From Caldifarciminota bacterium (GTDB lineage: Bacteria; Hydrothermota; Tepidihabitantia; SM23-42): 39,279 nt of DNA. The position numbers and the translations under genes are program-made. The notes beneath the pieces were generated by a model that was given only the letters and a program-made list of their open reading frames with translations, was not told the DNA's origin and made no database searches. The stretch is taken from assembly GCA_016936155.1 (NCBI GenBank), contig JAFGPO010000099.1:1-39279 (forward strand), read 5' to 3'. Below, piece by piece: positions 24,128 through 31,448 of this stretch. Position 1 is the first letter of the stretch; each line of letters opens with the position of its first letter.

Positions 24128-24132
24128 ACTGG

Positions 24133-24996
24133 ATGCACGATCTTCACGAGAGTATCGAACAATTGAAAAAGGCATCGCGGGAGACCCGGAAGATCGTAAA
24201 ATTGCTTGCCCTTTTTGCTGAAGATGCCGCATTGCCGGTCGAGAACGCTTATATTCTGGAAAAACAATGTACGGATATTGAAAAACACCTGGTAACCCTT
24301 CCTGAAAGCACCCTGAAAAATGAACTGCAGCAGTGGCTTGCAGCAGAGCGCGGTCGTATCGCTGAGAACAAAGAGGAATTCAAGATCCAGTTCGGACAGA
24401 AACTGCAGGCCCTGTTCGCACAAAAAAATACCACAGTGAAAGGTCAGTATCCTCTGCTCCGCATAGGGTTCTATACCTTAAAACTTGATTTTGAGTTCGG
24501 ACAGGCGACACTGTTCTTCGGTCCCGAGATTGAGAAGATCATTTCCCGGATCACGCTTCATCCACAGGCAGTGTTTGGCTCGATCATTTCCTATGACAAA
24601 AAGCTGCGCGCCCTGGACCATTCGCCACAGGAATACCTGGAACGACTAAAAGAAGCCTACGCGCTTGTCATACGTTTTCACGGAAAGTCCCTGGGGGAAA
24701 AAGTACTGTTATCCGATGTTCTGCGGGAATTCGTTGTCAGGCAGCAAAACAAGCGGTTTTTCATCGATCCCCAAAAGAGCCATTTTACCGAGTTCCCGCG
24801 CGTGCGGTTGGCGTATATTCTCTATCAGATAAAGCAGGCTGGTATTGCCGAACACGGACTGCACTTCCACGTGGCTACCTTCGATGCGACAACAGACAAA
24901 CTGCAGTCATTCTGGATCCTTGAGAACGAACAGGGGGAGGGTACGCATTACTCCCATATTTCCTTTGAAAAACGGGTTGATCCGCATTCACAATGA
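24133..24996 (+). CDS. Unrecognised first protein of the ATPase/helicase cassette
   Basis: A 287-aa protein of unknown family. Residues 1-100 are helical and charged (HESIEQLKKASRETRKIVKL, later LKNELQQWLAAERGRIAENK), consistent with a coiled coil. Residues about 105-200 read as a mixed alpha/beta region with FGQATLFFGPEIEKII and a helical YLERLKEAYALVIRF. The last third (VRLAYILYQIKQAGIAEHGL, then FHVATFDATTDK and FWILENEQGEG) looks like a second small domain. No signal peptide, membrane span, Walker motif or catalytic motif is evident. The stop overlaps the next ATG (ATGA), so it is translationally coupled to the first BrxD-like ATPase and is probably its partner. It has its own leaderless promoter. 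Confidence 0.75.
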   Translation: MHDLHESIEQLKKASRETRKIVKLLALFAEDAALPVENAYILEKQCTDIEKHLVTLPESTLKNELQQWLAAERGRIAENKEEFKIQFGQKLQALFAQKNTTVKGQYPLLRIGFYTLKLDFEFGQATLFFGPEIEKIISRITLHPQAVFGSIISYDKKLRALDHSPQEYLERLKEAYALVIRFHGKSLGEKVLLSDVLREFVVRQQNKRFFIDPQKSHFTEFPRVRLAYILYQIKQAGIAEHGLHFHVATFDATTDKLQSFWILENEQGEGTHYSHISFEKRVDPHSQ

Positions 24997-26249
24997 AACA
25001 GATCGATAAGCGACTGGCAAAAGCCATGATCCATAAACTGGGGAGTTTCGGGACGCCTCCTGAATTCGGCATCGAACATTTCAGCGTTGGCGTTGAGCCG
25101 TATCTGGGGGTGATCGAGAATGAATATTTGAAGGATATGCTTCGTTACAACCTTTCGTCTTTTAAACTTGTGACCGGTAATTACGGGGGCGGGAAAACAC
25201 ATTTTTTATATCTTATCCGCGAGCTTTCATGGCGGAACAATTTCATCACCAGTTATGTGAGCCTGAGCCCGACCGAGTGTCCGTTCGACCGCCTTGAACT
25301 CGTGTATAAACGTGTCGTGGCGAACATCACACCGCCGGTGATTCACGAGGATCCGACACAGAACATCCCGATCGGGATCGATGCCTTACTCAGGACGTGG
25401 TTCAAACATGGACGCAATGACCAGGCAATGAACGAACGGATCCGTTCCTGTGAAAGTTCCAGCTTCACGAATGCGATAAAGGGAGCGGTCATGGCGCTTG
25501 CGGCGGATGATGATGAAGAATTTGATGCGATCACACAATGGTTAAAGGCTGAGGATGTTGCGCGGGACCTGCGCCTGCGCTACCGGATATCAGAACGTAT
25601 CGATCGCAGCACCGCGTTCCGTATGCTGCGCAGCCTCGTGCAGTTCATTAACAGCATTGGATATGCAGGATTGATCCTCCTGTTCGACGAGGCGGAACGC
25701 GGCATGAGCGTATCGTCGACCCGGGACAAGCGGCGCGCCCTGGATAATCTGCGGCAATTAGTCGATGAATGCGGCAATTCCCGTTTGCCGGGCGCAATGT
25801 TCTTTTATGCGGTACCGGACGAAAACTTGTTGCTCGAAGGGAGCGGCGGTGTATATGAGGCATTGAAGCAGCGGTTACGATCCAGTTTTACCCGGATAAA
25901 TCCCATGGGCGTGAAGATCAACCTTGAAGAGATCGGGCTCAGCGCAAAGGAATTCTTGACACAATTGGGTATTAATCTTGCTCAAGTCTTCGAGCAGGCG
26001 TATGGTGTGACATTCGAACAACCGGTCCTTGCCGCTTCAATGGAAAATGTCATTCACGCGGCACTCGAGCTTCAGTCCCTTGATATCAGTTATCGCCGGA
26101 TATTCGTGATCGGTATCATCGAAGCATTCCAGTACATCCGGGAGCACGGGCAGATCGTGAGCGCGGCGGATGCGCATACGATGCTGCGGTCCACGGTCAG
26201 GAAGCTCGCCGAGCAGGAGAAGGAAGACGTCGAGAAGGAAGAATTTTGA
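24993..26249 (+). CDS. BrxD-like (DUF2791-type) P-loop ATPase, paralogue 1
   Basis: A 418-aa ATPase. The N-terminal block FGIEHFSVGVEP at about residues 25-36 is the characteristic lead-in of BrxD/DUF2791 proteins. Walker A GNYGGGKTH is at 62-70 and Walker B LILLFDEAERG at 227-237, followed by FFYAVPDENLL (sensor-like) and a helical C-terminus ending in an acidic tail (EQEKEDVEKEEF). BrxD is an AAA-like ATPase of type 2 and related BREX systems, usually adjacent to the BrxHI helicase. Its biochemical job is poorly known. It overlaps the 287-aa gene by 4 nt and is followed by a paralogue after 55 nt. The family call is from memory of motifs, not a search. Confidence 0.75.
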   Translation: MKQIDKRLAKAMIHKLGSFGTPPEFGIEHFSVGVEPYLGVIENEYLKDMLRYNLSSFKLVTGNYGGGKTHFLYLIRELSWRNNFITSYVSLSPTECPFDRLELVYKRVVANITPPVIHEDPTQNIPIGIDALLRTWFKHGRNDQAMNERIRSCESSSFTNAIKGAVMALAADDDEEFDAITQWLKAEDVARDLRLRYRISERIDRSTAFRMLRSLVQFINSIGYAGLILLFDEAERGMSVSSTRDKRRALDNLRQLVDECGNSRLPGAMFFYAVPDENLLLEGSGGVYEALKQRLRSSFTRINPMGVKINLEEIGLSAKEFLTQLGINLAQVFEQAYGVTFEQPVLAASMENVIHAALELQSLDISYRRIFVIGIIEAFQYIREHGQIVSAADAHTMLRSTVRKLAEQEKEDVEKEEF

Positions 26250-26304
26250 ACGTAAGACGTACTGCGTAAGGCGCAGTGCGTAAAGCGCATAACGAAGAGA
26301 TTCA

Positions 26305-27627
26305 ATGAACCGATCCAACAATGAAACTGCTCCGCAGGTGAAGAAGATCGTCGCGCATCCGGTCTTTGGGGAGGGTGTGGTCGTTGCCACCAGGTGGGAT
26401 GCAGGAGAATCGCAGGTGAAATTCCGCAGCGGACTCTGCTTGTGGTTGCCTTCAAAATGGCTGCGATTGATCGTCATGCCGGCCACCACTCTGGACCGTA
26501 TATCATCCAAACGCCTGCTCGAAGCCTTTCGCCTCGGGGTAGTGCCTCACCAGGATATCGAACACTTCACGTTTGGTCGCGCCTTCGAGATCAACGAGCT
26601 TGAACAAGCCATGGACAAGTTACAAAAAGGGGCCGGGGGCGTCTGTCTGGTCGAGGGAACGTATGGATCAGGAAAGACCCATTTACTCGAATACGCACGC
26701 CACATGTCCTTAAAAAAAGGGTTGGTCACAGCATATTGTGAATTGAGCATGGCGGAAACGCCGCTGTACCGGCCCAAGCGCGTGTATCGTGAACTCATAT
26801 ATACTATGCGTTTCATAAAGGACGGATGCGAATATCATTTTCGAGATTTGCTGCGCATGTCTTCAAAGATTAAAATGGATGATCATGTATTCTTGTCCCC
26901 GGTCATTAAAAGGATGAAGGATGTCGAGAATATCGATCTTATGAGCGAAGTGTTCTGGCAATGGATCGAAGGGGAATCGACCAAGAACTACGCGCTCGAT
27001 CCACGATCACCGTTCCGTGTGCGGGGAGGGCAGAGGATACCTGCTCTGTATGATTTTTCCACGGCGGGTGATTTCTATTCCTATCTCCTGACCGGTATCA
27101 GTTATCTTGCCCATGAGTTGGGATTTGGTGGTTTGGTATGTTTGTTCGATGAAATCGAGACCGTGACCCGGATCTGGGATTACGGTCACTATGACCGCGG
27201 ATTGGGATTTCTGGAGGGTTTGATCATGTCCGCCCAGAACAAAGAGGAGATGAAAACGATCGATCGCCGGTTGATCCATAACAAGGTGCGTCCAACACCA
27301 TACTGCTATCATGATCCGTATATATTTCTTGTGCTCGCCATGACCCCGTTACATGGATTTCGTGCGATCAGCCATGTTGTGGACGCGATACCTCAAAAAA
27401 TGCTGCTCAGGAAATTCAGCAAGCCGGAACTTGAGGTGATCTTTGACCATCTTATAGAGGTCTATGCGTGTGCGTATCCTGGGCATCAGGTAGAAACGGC
27501 GCGTAAGGAAACGATATTCAACGCTGCATTGAGACAGGGAAGCGGGGAATTGCGGGAGTTCATTAAGTTCACGGTCGAAGCGCTGGACTGGCTGCGGCTG
27601 GGAACAGGGGAGCTGAGGAGCCCCTGA
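26305..27627 (+). CDS. BrxD-like P-loop ATPase, paralogue 2, with N-terminal UvrD-tail-like domain
   Basis: A 440-aa ATPase. Residues 14-57 (KIVAHPVFGEGVVVATRW, then VKFRSG and LPSKWLRLI) match the HxxFGxGxV pattern of the Tudor-like domain at the C-terminus of UvrD/PcrA helicases, which binds RNA polymerase or nucleic acid. The BrxD lead-in IEHFTFGRAFE (85-95) follows, then Walker A EGTYGSGKTH (117-126), YCELSMAETPLY, and Walker B GLVCLFDEIETV. It differs from paralogue 1 by this extra domain and by low overall similarity, so the two probably form a hetero-oligomer. The ribosome binding site is weak (GAAGAG). Clear family placement would need a profile search. Confidence 0.75.
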   Translation: MNRSNNETAPQVKKIVAHPVFGEGVVVATRWDAGESQVKFRSGLCLWLPSKWLRLIVMPATTLDRISSKRLLEAFRLGVVPHQDIEHFTFGRAFEINELEQAMDKLQKGAGGVCLVEGTYGSGKTHLLEYARHMSLKKGLVTAYCELSMAETPLYRPKRVYRELIYTMRFIKDGCEYHFRDLLRMSSKIKMDDHVFLSPVIKRMKDVENIDLMSEVFWQWIEGESTKNYALDPRSPFRVRGGQRIPALYDFSTAGDFYSYLLTGISYLAHELGFGGLVCLFDEIETVTRIWDYGHYDRGLGFLEGLIMSAQNKEEMKTIDRRLIHNKVRPTPYCYHDPYIFLVLAMTPLHGFRAISHVVDAIPQKMLLRKFSKPELEVIFDHLIEVYACAYPGHQVETARKETIFNAALRQGSGELREFIKFTVEALDWLRLGTGELRSP

Positions 27628-27764
27628 GCAGGGGAGCTGAGGTGCCGAGGGGAAATGGAAATACACCGACGCGGAAAGAAGATAACGCCAAAACACAGGA
27701 GCGGCTTTTCCCGGGGCAGGCGAGCCGCGAAATCTGTCGAGGTTAGGAAACCTCTCCTGCAGAA
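27605..27764. repeat. Composite REP-like repeat, copy 2, with tandem 14-mers
   Basis: CAGGGGAGCTGAGG occurs at 27605-27618 and again at 27629-27642. GAGCAGGGGAGCTGAGGTGC (27626-27645) differs from the copy-1 20-mer at two positions. About 50 nt later comes CAGGAGCGGCT...AGCCGCG (hairpin) and GAGGTTAGGAAACCTC, closed by CTCCTG. It fills the 146-nt spacer before the helicase gene. Confidence 0.55.
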
Positions 27765-27773
27765 TATAACAAG

Positions 27774-29783
27774 ATGACCGGCGAGGAGATAAAGACCCAT
27801 TTACAACATACCTGGGTTTCTTTTTTCAGCCGGTTCGGGCGGTTTCTGCCGATCCAGGAGATGACCATCCCGCATATCCTGGAAGGGCGGAACGTCGTTG
27901 TTATTTCACCATCCGCAAGCGGGAAAACCGAAGCGGTTGTCGCGCCGGTCATTGAGAATACTATAGCAGCTTTGGACAAAGACACTGCGCCTGCGGTACG
28001 AATATTATATATATCCCCGACCCGCGCGCTCGTGAATGACCTGTACCGCAGACTGGTCGATCCAATCGAATACACAGGGCTTACGATCGGGCGGAAAACC
28101 GGTGATCTGCCTCAACCGAATATCAAAAAGATGCCATCCGTTCTCCTGACCACACCAGAATCGTTCGATTCTCTCATAACAAGGCATCCAGAAGTGTTCA
28201 TGTCGTTACAGCGGGTCATACTCGATGAGATCCACCTGCTCGACAACACGCCACGCGGCGATCAACTGCGCGTGCTGCTCAACCGGCTTCGTCGTATCAA
28301 AGACCGCCTGCAGTACTGCGCCCTGTCCGCGACTATCGATGATCTGGCAATAGGATCACGGTACTTTGACGATCCGCACGTGTGTCTGCTCGAAACGCCC
28401 CGGGAAGTGGGATTCGAACTGATCGGCAGCAAGCATTTTATTGAGAAGTTATTTTCGACAGCGCGGGAAAGGGGATTTAAAAAGATTCTCGTTTTTTTCA
28501 ATGCCCGCAGTTTAACGGAAGTTTTCTCGCAGGAACTGAACCGTCCGCCGTTCCAGGATGCGGTTTTTGTGCACCATGCGAGTCTGGAAAAGAGCCGGCG
28601 TGAAGCGGTCGAACAGCAGATGATCCGCAGTGAACATGCGATCCTCTGCGCGACCAGTACTCTCGAACTGGGTATTGATGTCGGTGATATCGATTGTGTT
28701 GTTCTGTACCGCCCGCCGTTCAATATTTCTTCGCTGCTGCAGCGCATCGGACGGGGGAATCGCCGTACGAACCGCTTATACGCAATGGGCGTCTACACCA
28801 GCCGGTGGGAAGAGGTACTCTTTCACACGTTCATCGACAACGCGCGCGCCGGCCGGTTGTTCGAAAAAAAATACAAGCCATCGCTTTCAGTCATTCCCCA
28901 GCAGATATATTCATACCTTTTCCAGCGCCGGCGTATCGGCTCGACACTACAGAGTCTCTACCGCATAATGGAACCCGTGTACACGCAAGACCAGGTCAAA
29001 ACCGTGTTCAAGGAATTGCTGGATAATGGGGCGCTAAAACAGGGCAGGCCAGGTATCTACTACAATTCCCCAAAATTGGAAAAAAAAATCAACTATGGGA
29101 AGATCCATTCGAACATCGCGGAGGTCGCTTTCGGGGAATACGATGTCATCGATACTGGCACGGGTCAGCGTATCGGCCGGATCTTTCATTTGAAACAGCA
29201 GTTCATGCTTGGCGGCCGGTGCTGGGAGATCGAACGGATCGATGATACGAATAAAAAAGTGTACGCGGTGTTCCGCGGTAATGCGCCCGCTATGGCAAAA
29301 GTATTTGAAGGCAAGGGTGATGGGAACTACTCTTTTCTGCTCGCGCCGGTTATAAAGAACCGGCTGTTCCCGGATCTTGATCCGCTGGTATTCCCGTATG
29401 CGCGCGATGGCCGGAGTATCTATATCGTACACTTCCTTGGCAATCTCTATGGATCTCTGCTTGCCGACAGCCTGGATCATGAAGGTATTGATGCACTTGA
29501 CCTTGATGCAAAAATATTGATCCTGAACCGATATAAGGTCACCAATGAACAGTGTCCATGTCCGGACAGCGGGACGATCAGACATATCATCAGTAAAAAC
29601 ATCGCTCGGTTCGAGGATGCCTTAGGAAGCGGTGCCTACCTTTACGATCTTCCAAAACACTACCAGATCGAGGATCACTACTTGAATCTGGATATCGATG
29701 GTTTTCTTGAGTATCTTCGATCGATACGCTTACAAGAGATCTTGCTGCCGGATTTCCGGAAGGCCGTGCAGAAACTGAAGTGA
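27774..29783 (+). CDS. Lhr/BrxHI-like superfamily 2 DNA helicase
   Basis: A 669-aa SF2 helicase. Motif I SPSASGKTEA is at residues 45-54, Ia SPTRALVNDL at 81-90, II DEIH at 151-154, III SAT at 185-187, then HHASLEKSRR, ATSTLELGIDVGD (motif V) and QRIGRGNRR (motif VI). This is the Lhr-like arrangement. The protein is far shorter than full Lhr (about 1500 aa) and matches the size of BrxHI-type helicases. The C-terminal part (GQRIGRIFHLKQQF...GGRCWEIERI) resembles the beta-rich domain that follows the core in Lhr enzymes. It translocates on nucleic acid with ATP. It is the last gene of the cassette. The start at 27774 has no obvious ribosome binding site. Confidence 0.9.
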   Translation: MTGEEIKTHLQHTWVSFFSRFGRFLPIQEMTIPHILEGRNVVVISPSASGKTEAVVAPVIENTIAALDKDTAPAVRILYISPTRALVNDLYRRLVDPIEYTGLTIGRKTGDLPQPNIKKMPSVLLTTPESFDSLITRHPEVFMSLQRVILDEIHLLDNTPRGDQLRVLLNRLRRIKDRLQYCALSATIDDLAIGSRYFDDPHVCLLETPREVGFELIGSKHFIEKLFSTARERGFKKILVFFNARSLTEVFSQELNRPPFQDAVFVHHASLEKSRREAVEQQMIRSEHAILCATSTLELGIDVGDIDCVVLYRPPFNISSLLQRIGRGNRRTNRLYAMGVYTSRWEEVLFHTFIDNARAGRLFEKKYKPSLSVIPQQIYSYLFQRRRIGSTLQSLYRIMEPVYTQDQVKTVFKELLDNGALKQGRPGIYYNSPKLEKKINYGKIHSNIAEVAFGEYDVIDTGTGQRIGRIFHLKQQFMLGGRCWEIERIDDTNKKVYAVFRGNAPAMAKVFEGKGDGNYSFLLAPVIKNRLFPDLDPLVFPYARDGRSIYIVHFLGNLYGSLLADSLDHEGIDALDLDAKILILNRYKVTNEQCPCPDSGTIRHIISKNIARFEDALGSGAYLYDLPKHYQIEDHYLNLDIDGFLEYLRSIRLQEILLPDFRKAVQKLK

Positions 29784-29948
29784 ACGATAAAAGGACGTTA
29801 CTATCGTTGAGTTCGTTAATTGTGTTAATAACGTTAGCAATGTTTGGAACAGATAGGGCAATTCAGGGCATTTCAATATCCTGTAAGGCATGATAGGGTG
29901 AAAAGAAGGTGACGAGATGGCAGGAGAAGTCATAGAAAGCGAGGGCGT

Positions 29949-30021
29949 TGTAGTGGCAGAGATTGCTCTGTCAATGACCACTACATGACGGAATATGTGT
30001 CGAGTAAACTCGACCACTACA
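29949..30021. repeat. Pair of inverted REP-like hairpins
   Basis: Plus strand: TGTAGTGG then CAGAG-ATTG-CTCTG (29949-29970), with CCACTACA at 29978-29985. Minus strand: TGTAGTGG then TCGAG-TTTA-CTCGA (30021-30000). The two units share the GTAG-containing head, and their stems differ at paired positions, so base pairing is preserved. They face each other as in BIME-type REP doublets. Confidence 0.65.
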
Positions 30022-30185
30022 GTATCGGTTATTCTTTATTGGACATTCACTTGACATTGAGTTTTTTGAATTTGTCATTCGTAAACTTTCTAGTTCTTTC
30101 GTCCTTTTTTCTAGTAATAAGTATCTCAGCCTGGTGCTTACGGTATACGGTTCGCGGGGTCGTTCGTCCTTACGCATCAAAGGTC

Positions 30186-30213
30186 TTGACAAATTACGAT
30201 ATTTCATTATAAT
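30186..30213 (+). promoter_or_regulatory. Promoter upstream of the FN3-like lipoprotein gene
   Basis: TTGACA (30186-30191), 16 nt, TATAAT (30208-30213). It predicts a leader of about 140 nt before the ATG at 30363. Confidence 0.75.
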
Positions 30214-30362
30214 TCTATTACTTAAAAGTCCTATTAGGAAGGAGGTGATACGAGGACCATACAAGTGTGATCAGTGCATTTTTACTGTTTGCCTTGCAGT
30301 AGTGAATGCCCAGAATTCAATATAAAGGCAATATTTGTTAACCCTAACATTAAGGAGGAACA

Positions 30363-31220
30363 ATGAAGAAGCTGATGTTTGTTGCTTTGTTAAGTGCTGC
30401 CATGTTCATTATCGGATGTGGCGGTGCAGTGGAACTGGATGCACCCGAGATCGATACCGTGATCATGGGTGATGATTATGTAACGGTCGGCTGGATAGTC
30501 GACACCGCCGTTGAAGACGACGCGGATTTCTCAGGGTACAATGTCTACGTGTATACGGATACGACCGATCTTATGAATGAGAACGGGGAGGACCTGAACA
30601 AGGATAATGCGACAGTTATCACCGGCAATACCTATACGATCGAGGATCTCGATGATACGCTCGTGTATTACATCCAGGTGAGAACCGTGAATGTCGACGA
30701 CAAAGTCGGCAGTTACAATCTTGATGTGCCGTTCGTAGAGGCATCACCGAGACCGGAATTCACCGCGACGGTGAAATTCGAGTTGAACACACCAGGTGTA
30801 GATGATAGTTGTGCGATTAGATTCTCAGATGCCACAGTTATGTACGATTCTGCCATGGTAAGTGGTGGCGCCGACATGTTTGTTGATTATTGGACAGTAG
30901 TAGAAGACACTACTGCATTCGATTCTCCGTCACATAGTCTTGAGTGGGGAACAGGTGCACGCGTAACTGCTTTTGTGAATATGGGACAGATGGAGTTTGA
31001 TGATCTATACGAAGTCACAACAGAACCGAATGATACTGCGTATGTCGGAATTACCATAGGTGATTTGGTGGTCGCAAAAACAGAGGACGGTAATTACGCT
31101 AAAATTCATGTTGACGCATTAGATGATAGTACAGACTATACCGTAACCATTACCTACGCCTACCAGAACATCCCTGATTATCCGTTCTTCTCAAAAGGCA
31201 TAAACAAGAACGAAGACTAA
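30363..31220 (+). CDS. Lipoprotein with fibronectin type III-like domain
   Basis: A 285-aa protein. The leader MKKLMFVALLSAAMFIIGCG ends in a good lipobox (IIGC). Residues about 25-125 have an FN3-like layout: LDAPEIDTVIMGDDYVTVGW at the start, SGYNVYVYTDT in the middle and LVYYIQVRTVN at the end. The C-terminal half (PEFTATVKFELN onward) is a second beta-rich domain of unknown type. The protein is strongly acidic and ends FSKGINKNED. It likely sits on the outer membrane or cell surface as a binding or scaffold protein. TAAGGAGGA lies just before the ATG. It has a long leader and a strong terminator, so it is monocistronic. Confidence 0.75.
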   Translation: MKKLMFVALLSAAMFIIGCGGAVELDAPEIDTVIMGDDYVTVGWIVDTAVEDDADFSGYNVYVYTDTTDLMNENGEDLNKDNATVITGNTYTIEDLDDTLVYYIQVRTVNVDDKVGSYNLDVPFVEASPRPEFTATVKFELNTPGVDDSCAIRFSDATVMYDSAMVSGGADMFVDYWTVVEDTTAFDSPSHSLEWGTGARVTAFVNMGQMEFDDLYEVTTEPNDTAYVGITIGDLVVAKTEDGNYAKIHVDALDDSTDYTVTITYAYQNIPDYPFFSKGINKNED

Positions 31221-31239
31221 GCCAACAGTTCGATTTGAA

Positions 31240-31267
31240 AAAGGGCGGCGCAAGCCGCCCTTTTTTT
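31240..31267 (+). terminator. Rho-independent terminator after the FN3-like lipoprotein gene
   Basis: AAAGGGCGGC (31240-31249), loop GCAA, GCCGCCCTTT (31254-31263), with the T-run continuing to 31267. A ten-pair stem followed by T7. Confidence 0.9.
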
Positions 31268-31448
31268 GTCACTGGTCACTAGTCACTCGTCATTGAGTAA
31301 TGATTCGCATTACGCCTTACGCTGTACGCAGTATTCCTCGGCTTACTGCTTAGTGCCTACGGTTCGCGGTCTTTTAAGTAGCGTCTAGCGTCAATAGTTC
31401 CTGGTAAGTACAGCGAAGCGTAGGGCAGCGTCTAGCGAAGTAGCGTAT
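31268..31448. repeat. Spacer of degenerate short self-similar repeats
   Basis: The 181 nt between the terminator and mgtE are made of drifting words such as CACTGGTCACTAGTCACTCG, TTACGCCTTACGCTGTACGC and GTAGCGTCTAGCG (about 31378 and, as CAGCGTCTAGCG, about 31424). A related ACGTAAGACGTACTGCGTAA stretch lies at about 26251-26297. No gene or hairpin of note was found. Confidence 0.5.

Larger units (their letters stand above)
29784..30362. other. 579-nt spacer: REP-like hairpins, AT-rich degenerate repeats and a promoter
   Basis: No convincing gene. It holds REP-like hairpins (29949-30021), an AT-rich stretch with degenerate TTGACATT/TTTGTCATT words (30030-30110), a promoter at 30186-30213 and an 11-nt match to the anti-Shine-Dalgarno complement at 30239-30249 that is not followed by an obvious ORF. 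A GTG-initiated 30-codon frame (30274-30366) with four Cys ends in an ATGA overlap with the next gene, but support is weak. Confidence 0.6.

Noticed and set aside
27605-27764. CRISPR-like array
   Set aside because: There are only two exact 14-bp repeats at a 24-bp period, with spacers too short and no cas genes.
24133-29783. A complete BREX system
   Set aside because: No methylase (PglX), PglZ phosphatase, BrxC ATPase, BrxA or BrxB gene is present; only BrxD-like and BrxHI-like proteins are seen.
30247-30325. 26-codon frame with CDQC and TVC directly after the strong Shine-Dalgarno match
   Set aside because: Its only possible start (GTG 30245) lies inside the Shine-Dalgarno sequence itself, which is not usable spacing.
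29784-30362. tRNA or other structural RNA gene
   Set aside because: The hairpins are short REP-like units; no cloverleaf, CCA end or T-arm GTTCRA pattern could be found.
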